Source of the DNA: Aristolochia californica
Lineage: Eukaryota; Streptophyta; Magnoliopsida; Piperales; Aristolochiaceae
Reading direction: 5' to 3'
DNA length: 64,000 nt
Assembly: GCA_029961685.1 (NCBI GenBank)
Contig: JARWKL010000013.1
Location: forward strand, 28,302,922 to 28,366,921
The notes beneath the pieces are model-generated. The model was not told the DNA's origin, did no database searches, and worked only from the letters and a program-made list of their open reading frames with translations. Shown here piece after piece: positions 1-11,500 of this stretch (positions are counted from its first letter, which is position 1; each line of letters starts with the position of its first letter). The position numbers and the translations under genes are program-made.

Positions 1-315
1 TGCAAGGGCAAACAGCTAGAGAAGTGCCTTCGTTTTCAAGGCGCGGCCTCTTTGAAGGCCTTGTAAATTTGGATTCCTGCAAAAAATAAGAGCGTTTTTA
101 CCACTTCATATATCGATTTTTCGTCTCCGGATCACTGGGTTTAACTACCCCATTCCATAACACATAAAAACCCTAGACAAATCAATTATTAGGTTTCGGA
201 CACGGAAAACCAGCAGGCGATAAAAGGAAGAGCGTACCTGCTCCGAGGCCTCGGAAAGGATCTCTGACTCGAGAAAGTGAGCCAAGGTTTCATCTTCCTC
301 GTCAGAAATTGTCAT
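1..315 (-). CDS. 5' exons of an unidentified plant gene (partial, runs off the left edge)
   Basis: The first readable coding exon runs from an ATG at 315 (context gccATGa) down to 238 and ends at a good donor (CAG|GTACGC). The frame is also open upstream to another ATG at 612, so the true start is uncertain. After an intron (237-77, acceptor TTTTTGCAG) the frame continues without a stop from 76 to the window edge. The joined peptide is acidic (DEEDETLAHFLESEILSEASEQ-like, shortened here) and then has a basic KRPRLE patch, which looks like a nuclear protein N-terminus. An N-terminus of a CTD-phosphatase-like (CPL4-type) protein is one possibility, but I do not truly recognise it. The rest of the gene lies left of the window. 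Confidence 0.5.
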
Positions 316-612
316 GGCTGAGGTACAGAGGAGAGTCAAATCCAATTCAAGTCCACTCACAGCCGCAGCGATTCCAATGCCGGTCGGTCGCCGTTGGCCA
401 CCTGGACCTCCACCCTCATCACCTGTAGCGATGACATCCGCCGGGAACGATGCAATCTGAACTCTGAAGCCGAGAGGAGGATAAGCAAGTCCAACCACAC
501 TCGTACGGACGACAGAGTCGATTGTTACTTGCCGCAGGATGCGTCGAATGAAATGATTATCGGTTCCTCGACGGGTTCCGCACGATTTGGACAGTTGTGT
601 CCACAATTCCAC

Positions 613-1299
613 ATTGTTCGAAAACGGAGTCGACTCGGCCGTGACGACGAATCAAATAAGCAAGGCCGCAAAGGATGTTTGTCTCAGCCGAAGAGACGGA
701 CCCTTGAGTCTGATCAACTCAAACTTGAACTCTGCCGAGTCAGACCTCACAAATTGAATTGCTCAACTCAATATCCAAACCGACTCACTTGAATCGTATG
801 TTGACTCGACGATACACGAAATCCTGAATTATAAAATTAGTGCAATGGAATTGTTCAAGCGATAATTCTATTTACTTGGTTCATACTCAAGTCATCTCAA
901 TCGAGATGAACAAAAAATTTGAATCAATAAGGCCAAGAAGGTTCATCTCAACCAAAAATGAGATGGCCAGATCAACTCAAACTTGAATTATCAGTGTCCG
1001 ATTGAAACAAACCGACTCTCACAAGAAACAACGGTTCAACCGAGTCAGACTCCTAAATTGGATCGCCCACCTAAAAAACTATAAATATATAGCATTTGTA
1101 TATAGTACATCAAGAAGAAAGTTGAGATTCTTGAAGAGACCTCTTTTAATACCCCAATAACTTAAATTTTTTCCTTACACTTCCATGAGTAGAATTCAAA
1201 ATTCCGAGCTCCTTTAGGTTGAAACTGAAGTAATGCATAAGATTATAATATAGTTTGATGCACGAGGGAAGAACAAGAACTTTTGCACTGAGATTGATA
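613..1299. other. Intergenic region between the left-edge gene and the hydrolase gene
   Basis: There is no supported gene here. The part nearer 613-1080 is the 5' flank of the left-edge minus-strand gene. It contains loose, imperfect repeats of a GACTCAACTCG-like word around 700-810 and 960-1050, too degenerate to call an element. The part nearer 1299 must hold the 3' UTR of the hydrolase gene, whose stop codon is at 1300-1302. Confidence 0.5.
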
Positions 1300-4099
1300 T
1301 TAGCTGAGAAGATGCTCAACCCATTTCTCGATAACAGCGGGAGAGCCATACCAAGGCCTTAAAATGTCATCAGAGCCAACAGGTGAGTGATACACCCCCT
1401 CCAAGCTAATGTTCAATGCTCCCTCCAAATGAGCTGATATTTCTGGAACCACGCCATCACCCCACACGTCTGGGCGCCCACATACCTGTTAAAGAATAGT
1501 CCCACATAGATTAGTGAGTACAAAGATTTTGAATTTATCAGTTGGGAAAGAGGCTTTCCTAAGTTGGCTAGTCATTTTGGGATGAACTTTTGATCCAACT
1601 TCACATAGTATCAGAGTAGGTACTCATATGTAGGCCTCCACCCAAATCGTAGAGCCAAAAGTGGGTTTATAAGTAAAGGAGAGTGTTAAGGAATAGTCTC
1701 ACATGGATTAGTGAGTACAAAAATCTTAAGTTTATTAGTTAAGAAAGAGACTTCTAAAGTTGATTAGTCATTTTGGGTTAAGCCCTCAACCCAACTTTAC
1801 AATACCTACCAAGGTTATTGCAGAAAATGATTAGGAGTTGATGGTTGCACAACAACAAGATCTACCAATCGTTTGGAATTGGGAAAATGCATAAAGGAAA
1901 AAACTGAGTTCATCTTCTATGAAGTTGACCATCACCTGCTTGTATCCCTGACCAACGAACCGTGCAGAAAGGGGCGTCACCAGTGAAGAGGCCTTGCTGA
2001 TGATGTTTGCGGCTGCTGTACTGGGCATTTGCTGATTAGCTTCAGAAGGAATGACTGCATTGTAAGTCACATTGTCACCAAAAAGAGGAGCACCTTGAAT
2101 GTACCTGTAACGTTATCAAGACCACAAAAGGTGTCATAAGTTTGCTCTTTTCTCATGGGAAGAATACGAAGCTTCAATGTTAAACAAGATGAATGAACAT
2201 GCAGCTCTTGAAAATAACTTCACCGATACCAAGAAAAGTGGTTCCATCTCAAAACCAAATTTCTTCGGGGGTAATAGTCTCTAGTGATATCTTTACAAAA
2301 ATTTGAAAGACTTCTAAAGTTGCAATAACTCTTTCACAAGCATTGGTATGTTATAAGGCTCAGTCTCCTGACAATCACACAAGATTTGAACAAAAAAATA
2401 GTAGCCAAACTAGTACATTTATAAATCACCTTCCAGCCACGCAAACAAACTTAATCTCATGTGTGTAAACAGCTCTCGAGCAAAACATTTGCACATAATC
2501 TAATAAGCCTCTTGTTTGATCGATAACCCCTGGTATACCCTTCGGAGGTGGCCTGAAAGGAAACATATCCAATTGTTTAAGCATTCATAACATGATAGAA
2601 AATTTTGAACTCAACATGAGATAGATACCTATTCAGTTAAGATTGATTTTATATGAACTTACAAAGAGAGTTGACTTAATAAAAACATCAACCAACTTGC
2701 CCACAAGGTGAATCAAATTTCTATTTATATACTTTGCGACTGACATTCGCCCATAAAGAAATAGTTCCCTTCAATCTGGTTTTCTATCTTGAAAATCATC
2801 CTAACAGAGGTGATTTTTCGCAAAGAACCAAGCAAGCAACAAAACAATTAAACGTACAATGGGAACAGTTCCAGTTGAACTGTTCAATCTCAGGGTGATA
2901 ACTGAATGCAAGGGAAACAGTTATGCAGATGACAGGCAAACTCAAACAATTCAACTTGAACACAATAATAAGAGCATACAAGTGAGGGGTCCCAAGAGTC
3001 AATAACAACGATATATGAGACAGGCCAAATTCTTCCATGTAGACACGCGCTAGCCATCCTCCAGCTGAGTGTCCAATTAAGGATATACTCCCACCTACAA
3101 TGGCAGACGATTTAGAAGTTCAGAGAAAGAAATGAGGAGACAATTGAAGGCTATAAATATCTCTGTACTGGTTGTTCGATTGGAACAAAATTGCAAAATG
3201 AGTACCTTTTACATTTTATTTCTTTGATGCATGTAAGTATTGTTTCATGCTTATACTACTTTGACTAAGCAGGGTAAAAGATTACAAAGAACTTTGATGA
3301 TATTACTATGACTTAGGAGGCTTTCTTTCCTAATGTACACAGTTTTTGCGCATATTGATGCCTCTACTTTGATTGGGAACTAATCCTGCTGCATATTCGA
3401 GATGTGTATAATGGAGATAGAGATGGATTTAGTAAATGCGAATGACCTTGAGCTAAGAGCTTTGCCTCAGAAACAGCCTCCTCGACCCTTTCAAGATACC
3501 TGAGAAATAAAAGAATAAAAGTAAATCCTAGCAACATAGAAGAAGAGGGTACAGAGAACTTTAGTTATATGAAGCTACAAAATACCAGTCAAGAACAGGC
3601 CTAGGACGCAGAGTTCCCCTCCAGTAACTGGCATCTAATAAACCCGCCGCGTTCTTCAGCCAATCAACACGAGAAACCTTCGGAACAACAATAGGAACGC
3701 CATATCCTTTCAAGGACAAGGTTAGCCGCTGATAATCATCTGAGTTGTTACCTAAACCCTGCGCTCAGAGCAAAGTGAGAGGCGTCACGGAAATGGAAGA
3801 AAATACAAAACGCACTAGCAGGGAGACGAAGAAGGATGATGCTGTGCAAATTTCACGACACGGACTAGAAGATATAAAACAGCAGTGCATTATTAATTTC
3901 ACCGCCCTTTTACAACAAGAAGCAGGAACGAGAGAGCAAGAAAACCAGAATGAGAAAGCGAGCGACTTCACTTAACTGGTAGAATAACGGCGGGGCGGGA
4001 GGCGGTTGTTTGTGCTGACTGGGAGTGGGCACCAACACTCCTGGCCAAACCTTGTGAGCTCCCCTGGGGCTGAGCAAAAACTCCGGCGGTCTGCAGCAT
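1300..4099 (-). CDS. Alpha/beta-hydrolase (lipase-like), complete 7-exon gene, 313 aa
   Basis: Exons, 5' to 3': 4099-3977, 3758-3586, 3499-3447, 3094-2980, 2552-2430, 2104-1936, 1485-1300. The sum is 942 nt with frame kept at every junction. The start is the first ATG after an in-frame TGA (context GGCAATGC). The N-terminus is Ser/Gln/Ala-rich and could be a plastid transit peptide (inference). A VILPGLGNNSDDY strand-loop follows at about residues 38-50, then the nucleophile elbow LIGHSAGG with candidate Ser126. Candidate acid and base are Asp262 (WGDGVVP) and His285 (GVYHSP). The family is the plant/cyanobacterial alpha/beta-hydrolase superfamily resembling PGAP1-like lipases; the substrate is unknown. 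The acceptor of the last exon lies at the edge of a TRIM insertion (see 1487-1801). The gene is in tandem with, and on the same strand as, the CIR1-like gene upstream. Confidence 0.9.
1487..1801 (+). mobile_element. TRIM retroelement with two LTRs, inserted at a splice acceptor
   Basis: The left LTR is 1487-1605 and the right LTR 1684-1801. Both start TGTTAAGG/TGTTAAAG and end in ..ACA, and they are clearly similar throughout. A primer-binding site close to initiator-tRNA-Met (TAGTATCAGAGT) follows the left LTR at 1606. A purine tract (AAAGGAGAG) precedes the right LTR. The 5-bp target duplication ATACC is at 1482-1486 and 1802-1806. There is no coding capacity, as expected for a TRIM. The left LTR end abuts the last exon of the hydrolase gene. 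Confidence 0.9.
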
Positions 4100-5093
4100 T
4101 GCCTTCTTTGCTCTTGGCTGTGGCAGCAGTCAGCAGAGCACATCCCTAATGGCAACGAAGCCTATATCCGCATTCAGTCATTTCATTCCGTTTCTTCCTG
4201 ACGCGTGTCACGCTTAAAATGTAACGGAACGCAGTAACCAGAACAACTGTAGTTACTGTTCAAAGCTCGATCTTTATCGGTCACATCTCGAAATCTTACG
4301 CATGAGCACAATGATTTTGTTAACTATGGAAACTCAACTCCGTTGACGTTCTAATCGATTTGTGTTAATAAAAAAGATCCAAGTCCGCGTGCATATTTGA
4401 CATTATACGTACAATATGGAAAATTAAAAACTATAAACGTGTAATGAGTAATGAAGAATTAGTATAAATTATTAGTATTAGATGGCAATTTTTATGTTCA
4501 ATAATATCATTTTATTGATAGAATAACTGGAATTTTTTATTTATTAACTCAAGATCATTATCGGTGCAAAGTAAATGAATAGAAATATATATTTATTTTA
4601 TTATAAAAATATTTAAACAATCAAATACCTCAGAACATAAAAAAATCTGGATTCAAGATAGTGAAATCCTAAGTGAAATTTCACATCCAATTTTCTAGAC
4701 ACAGTCAGTCTCAAAAAAGAAGAAATTCACCAAACCAAGTTCTACAAAAAAAACAAATCTGGATTTTCCTAAAGATTCAAAATACCTCAAGTGATTGCAA
4801 TTTAAACCAAATTTGGTTGTAGAGAAGTACAGTAAAGATACAGCTTCGATATGGTAAATAGGTCTCACGCAGACCAGGCAATCCTCTTCATCTCAATTCA
4901 TAGAAAAATATTTGGAGCTGAAACTTTCAGACATGTTTTCAAAAGATGAGGATCTGATAATACAAAAATCAAAAGATACAACATATTTACACCAAAGTCG
5001 TAACAGTAAGGAAGAATGGGCTTTAGTACACTTATTGTCACTTGCCACTGAGCAGCCATGTCTTTCATTATCAACATAAAAATGTGAACTGGT
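4100..5093. other. Intergenic region: hydrolase promoter side and CIR1-like 3' flank
   Basis: The part next to 4100 is the 5' UTR/promoter of the hydrolase gene. 4380-4900 is AT-rich without a supported gene. The CIR1-like stop codon is at 5094-5096, so its 3' UTR must extend leftwards from there. I see no mobile element. Confidence 0.6.
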
Positions 5094-5589
5094 TTAACGA
5101 TGTCGACGAGAACCCTTTCTACGACGACAGTCGGAATCAGAGTCATCAGAGGAACTAGAAACAGAACGGTGGTGTTTCTTTGCTTTTTTCTTCCGTTTCT
5201 TTTTCAACCTCCTCTTTTCTGTTTCAGAATCAGAATTAGGAGGAGATGACAAACTGTTGTAAGAATCACTCCCAGTCTTTGTTGCCCTGTTCTTGTGTTT
5301 GCTTATCTTTTTGGAATGTTTTTTAGAAGACTTTCTTGCTGAGAACTTGGCCAACAGCTCTGGCATATCACCTCCAGTAAGGAATCCTACAATGGCAAAG
5401 TGAGATGATGATGAAACAAGAAATCGGGCACATTTTTTCACCTGGTAACTACAACAAGACCTATTCTTTTTTACCTCCATATTCATCAAATATATCTTCA
5501 GCAACAATTTGCTGATTGGGGTCATCAGCACTAAAGCCACCACGAGGAGGGCTTATACCCGGTTTCTGCTTCAGCTCCCACTTCAAAGG
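5094..5589 (-). CDS. CIR1-like exons 6 and 7 (C-terminus)
   Basis: Exon 6 (5589-5475) encodes [11 protein letters not shown] and the acidic EDIFDEYGG segment. Exon 7 (5386-5094) encodes a [14 protein letters not shown] segment and a Lys/Arg/Ser tail ending in RRHR and TAA. The intron between them is 88 bp. Confidence 0.92.
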
Positions 5590-8500
5590 CTGTGAAGAAG
5601 CAAACAGTAAAAAATAAAAACATCTGAAAATGAAAAAGGTAAAGCCCAACCACCTCTGATAGGGTTCGCTTCAAGAGTGCCACAGAAAATAAGACCAAGT
5701 GCAAGGAAGCCAGTGCAAAATACTATGAAACAAGGATCCATTGTAGTTATTATCAAATAAAAGAAAATTTCTATCTGCAAATTTTAATTTCTTGTGGATA
5801 AGTCAATTGACCACATATTTATGCATTGCCCATTCACCTTTGTTGTTCTATCTGCCATGCTATACGAAATTTTTTCCTTTTTTCTTTCAGATTTATTAGT
5901 ACAAATATTTGCAAGACTATTATCTAAATCAGAAAAAAATTACAATTAATTAATTTTTATGCAGCCATTTGGGCCTTGCAAAAGAAAGAAATGCTAGGAC
6001 CTTTGAGATTGGATCTCAATCTATTGGAAGTGTGATGGAGCATATGATTCACCATACCCAACTTTGGGTTAGTAGGCTGTCTTCATTTGAGCAATGTTGT
6101 TCTTAGATCTCATTGGTATGAAATAGCTACCTTTGTTTTCAAGCAAAACTAAGCCACACAAGGGATAGAAGTATCCACCAGAACTATTTGCGACAAATTT
6201 TCAGGGTATATTCTGCTCCTTTTAGCGACTGTGATTCAACAGAGGTAGAACTTTAGACATTATTATGTAGATTGAAGATTTATAAACAGCACCTCACCAT
6301 GCCTCTTGTCGATGGGTTGATTCAGCCTTGGTAGTGGGGTTGTTTTCATCTGAGCTTAGACCTCCTTGGAGATTTTGGAGTTTGCATGATGAAGTGCCTG
6401 ACTTAAGTTAAGATCTTCAGTTGCAGTAGTTGCATAATGTGAGAAGTGCAAACAGTTTGGAGGATGCTCTTGCTCTGATGCCTATTCCTCTTTTTGGCCT
6501 TGTTGAGAGTTCTACATATCCTATTGATATTGAATGACTTTTTGTTCTTTGTATTTTGTGCTTACAGGTTTTTGTTTTTTTGTTCCTTTGGTATGGGCCT
6601 CTTGTAATCTGTATTATCTCTTCTTTCCTCTATCAATGAAATTCTCATTATTCTCAAAAAACAAAAAAAGAAACTCACAGCAGATTGCCCTATCCTTCAT
6701 AGCATGCAGCTATCATATAACAATCATCTCTGAATGATAGATCTAAGGCGACAAAAATGAATCTTTTTGAATATTTGCACAGGCTATATAGATCATAATG
6801 ATACTGAAGAATTAACTGAAGGGTACTCAAAGGAGGTTTGTGCCAATGTTGTAGAAAAGAGGCAATGAAAGTAAGACAGAGCGCTCTGCACACACGCGGG
6901 GCACGGCGTTACTCCCTCCATCAACCACCCTTTCTGGCCCACCTCTTCGAGTGGGACACCGTTCAGAATGGGGCGATGACCGATCACGTCCGGAGAAGCA
7001 GCAGCAGCACCAGCGTCAGAGGATTGAAGAGGAAGGAGAAGAAGATCAAGCTCAAAGAGAAGAAAGTGATTCAGGTCACCCGACCCTCGCATCGAAGGAT
7101 AAGGTAGGAAGAACCATCTGGTTTCGACTTCTGAAATGGAAAAGCCACCGTCTCATTCCGGCGAACGAGAGAGAAGAATGGGGATGCCATCTGCATCCTC
7201 TCACGATCTGGAGCAAAGAAATCTTACATCTCTCTCCTGATCAAAGCCATGGAAGCTTTCTTGGCCATTTTCGATAAGATCCAGACAGGCAAGACGGGAA
7301 GAAGCTTTGGAAGATCCCTTTTCACTGGTGATCTGAAATTCCAGCTTCATACCCAGTATCACGGTGGCCTTCTCGAATGCGCCATCACTCAGCGCTGCAA
7401 TTCGTTGATAATGGGTATGATTTTCTTACCTCAAAGCCCTAACTCCGGTCTTGGCTGGAAAATTTTCTGCCTAACCTTGCTCCGAATCCTCAAAAACCAA
7501 ACAACCCCTCCCCCCCTTGATACCCCATTTCAAAAAACTATTAATCCTACACAGACGACCATACCTTCACCCCCTCAATCGTACTTCAGCCAAATGTCAG
7601 TGGAGAACCTTGCTCCGAATCCTCAAAAACCAAACAACCTCCCCCCTAGATCCTGCAACATGAAAAACACTACTCTCTTACCCTCCCGGCCCAAGTTGTG
7701 ACTGAATGAGTTCATAAACTATCCCTGGCCCCCCAGATCCTGCAACATGAAAAGCACTACTCTCTTACCCTCCCGGCCCAAGTTGTGACTGAAGGAGCTC
7801 ATAAACTATCCCTGGCCGCAGTCATCTATGTCCATCCAACAAACAACTCAGACCAACAATAAGAAACTGGATTCATGGAAGAGCACCATCAATCGGAGTC
7901 CGAGTCACCATTCAGATTCAAGACAGATAGTGGCTTATCATCTTCGCCTCAGCAGAAGACTGACAAAAATTGCATAAACTGAAGAACGAAGTGGAATCCC
8001 CAATCCTGAGCATGGACGACTGGAGCCCCGATCTCACAACTCCCCTCTCAGGACACTGGGTGGCTGTTCGGGGCATTCCCGTGGAGATTTGATGCAGATA
8101 TACTTCTCAGAAATCATCTAAATCTTGAATATTCAAATTTTCTTCGAAATGATACTATTCATTGGAAACAGCGTGCAAGATTCTGCTGGCTAGCCGAGGG
8201 GGATGGAAATACAACAAATTTTCATGCTATTGCCTCGGCCAGGTGGAGGGCTAACCGTATCACTTCTCTCTGCCAAGGAGATCAAGTGATCACGGATAGT
8301 CCCTCTATATCTAATCTTCTTGTCAAGTTCTTTTTAGATCTCTATTCAGAAGAGCGTTTCAGCTGCCCTACGCTATTCCAGCTCAACTATAAGTGTATCT
8401 CCCCTTCTGATGCGGAAGAAATAGAGCGGCCCTTCAGCCCTGAAGAAATTGACTTTGCCTCCCTTGGCCTTCCAAAGGACAGAGCTCCTGGCTCTGATGG

Positions 8501-11500
8501 TTTCAACGGTGACTTTTACCACAAATTTTGGGGCATAATCAAAACAGATGTATATGCTTTTGTCCAAAATTTCCACCAAGTCGGCATCACTCACAAAGTT
8601 GTGGGTGCCTCTTTCATTGCCTTAATTCCAAAAAAAAAACCAATTCAGCCCTTCCTCAAGATTTTAGACCTATCAGCCTCACCACCAACTACTACAAAAT
8701 CATTGGTCGAATTCTTGCAAACCGTCTCAGATCCCTCCTCCCCAAAATCATTAACCCTTGTCAAAGTGCTTTTATTTGTGGAAGAAATATTTTGGATTCC
8801 ACAATGGTGGCCCATGAACTCCTTGACTCTTTTAAAAAATCCAAACTGCCCAGATTTTGTCCTGAAACTTGACTTTGAAAAAGCCTTTGACCGTGTAAAC
8901 TAGAAATTAATTGATCATCTTTTTGACAAAATGGGTTTTGGGATCCTGTGGAAATTTTGGATGAGAAGATGCATATCTACTATATCATACTTTGTCCTTG
9001 TTAACGGAAAACCGTGTGGTTTTTTCAACGTAGGAAAATGCATAAGGCAAGGGGACCCTCTTTCCCCTTTCCTCTTTAATCTCATTGTTGAACACCTGGC
9101 ATCAATGGTCGGTCTTGCAAAAAGTTCTGGCTGACTTAGCCCCATCTCAGATGATCCCAATCAAGATATTGAACTTCAACAGTATGTTGATGACACCATT
9201 CTCTTTGGCGAAGGTACAATGAACCAAGTCTCTCATATCAAAGCTCTACTCAACTTATTTGAACTCTCTTCTGGGCAAAGGGTAAGTTGGAACAAATCAT
9301 CCATTACTGATTTCAATATTGATCCTTTTGTTCTAAGTTCTATGGCTAGTTATCTGGAATGTAAAATTGCATCTCCTCCCTGGGACTCCCTCTGTCATCT
9401 GCTCTACCTTCCAAAAATGTTTGGCACCCTGTCATTGAGCGACTGGAAGGCCGCCTGGCTTCCTGGAGAGGAAGATTTTTGTCCAAAGCAAGTAAGTTTG
9501 TCCTTATCAAATCTTGCCTCCACAGTATTCCATCTTATTTCCTCTCCTTATACCTTTGTCTTGCCTCTGTTCAGAAAAGAATCAAATTCCTAAAAAGGAG
9601 ATTTTTGTGGGGTGGACCAAACAGCGAAAGGAAGTACAGCCTCGTGGAATGGGCTGAGGTATGTAAACCAAAAACCATGGGAGGCCCTGGGATCTGAGAT
9701 ACTGCTACAACTAATTCTGCCTTATTACTTAAATGGATCTGGAAATTTAACTTGTATCCTAATTTGATCTGGCAGACTTAAATGGCTATATGAAGGAGAT
9801 GCCAATACAAAAATTCTCCACTCCCTCGCATAGACGAGGAAGAGATCCAACCAAATTACCTCCTTATGCATCAATAATGAGGTAACATCAAATAGGATCC
9901 ATATTACTAATGAGCTGCTCAGTTTTTTCACAGATTTATACACTGATGACTTTATTAACCGGCCCAAAGTCCAGCAGCTTCATTTTAGGCAGCTCCCCTT
10001 CTCTACCTCATCTATTCTCGAAGCTCCTTTCTCCCAAAAGGAAATTGAAAAGGCAGTCTTGGGCATGGCATGTGATCGGGCCCTGGGCCCTGGGCCCTGA
10101 CGGATTTAACAGTCAATTCTACCACAATGCTTGGCCGATTATCAAGGGAGATATTTATAAGATGGTTGAAGGTTTTTTCATGACTGGCATCACCTTCCTC
10201 AGTATGGGAGCTTCCTTTATCTCACTGATCCCCAAGAAGAGAAACGATGAGACCCCTGGTGATTTTCGTCCTATCAGCCTGATTTCAAGTTCGTACAAGA
10301 TTATTGCTAGACTCCTTGCAAACAGGCTCAAAACAATTCTCCCACTTGTCATCAGCCATGGCTAGAGTGCTTTCTTGAAGGGTAGAAACATCTTGGACTT
10401 AGCTATGGCGGCGCATGAGTTGTTTGATAAATTTTCACGCTCGAAGGATCCAAACTTTATACTTAAGTTGGATTTAGAAAAGGCTTTCGATCGGGAAAAT
10501 TGGGTTCTCTTGGATGACATCATGAGCAGGATGGGTTTCGGAGATCGTTGGAGATATTGGATTAGGAGTTGTCTGTCCTCCGCTTCGTACTCTCGTCTTA
10601 AATGGAACAGTCTATGGTTGCTTCAATGGATCTAGAGGTTTAAGACAGGGTGATCCTCTTTCCCCTTTTCTCTTCAACATTGTGGCGGAATTCTGATATG
10701 CTATGCTAGTTTCGGCCAAAGAATGTGGATGGCTACATCCCACCAGCAACTTCTCGGCTTTCAATATTCCGATGCTTCAATATGCAGATGACACTTTGAT
10801 CTTTGGAGCAAAAACGATGGACAACATCAAAAAAAGTAAAGGTAGTTTTGGGGCTCTTCGAAATCTGCTCAGGTCAGAAAATCAACTGGAGGAAAACTTC
10901 ATTGATTGGGTTCAATATCAACCCAAACTCTCTCTCTGAAATGGCGGAGGTGCTTGGTTGCGTAATCTCATCCACCCCTTGTACTTATCTTGGCCTTCCT
11001 CTGTTCACTGGCCGTATTGGCAAAGATCTTTGGACTCCAGTTATTGAGAAGATGGAATTGCGACTTGCATCATGGAAGGGACGTTTGCTTAGCAAGGCAG
11101 GAAGGTTGACTCTTTTGAAATCATGTATCGTTGGCATTCCAAACCATTATCTATCCTTCATGCCTTGCCCAGCTACTGTTTGTCAGCAGCTTGATAAAAT
11201 GAAGAAGCACTTTCTTTGGAGAGGAAACAACCCTGATTTCAAGTACCATTTGGTCAGTTGGGAGGAAGTCTGCCTCCCGAAGAGTTTTGGAGGTCTTGGA
11301 ATCCGGCTCTCCAAAGACATGAATCATGCCTTGCTCCTTAAATGGATTTGGAGACTCAACTCATCTGCTCCAAACCTCTAGAAAAATATGGTGCTTTCAA
11401 AGCTCGGCATTTCTTCAAATCGGTGGACAGAAAGGGGAAACAGAAGGAATTTATCTCCTATATGGAGGTCACTCTATCTCTTAACTCCTACTTTCTCAGC

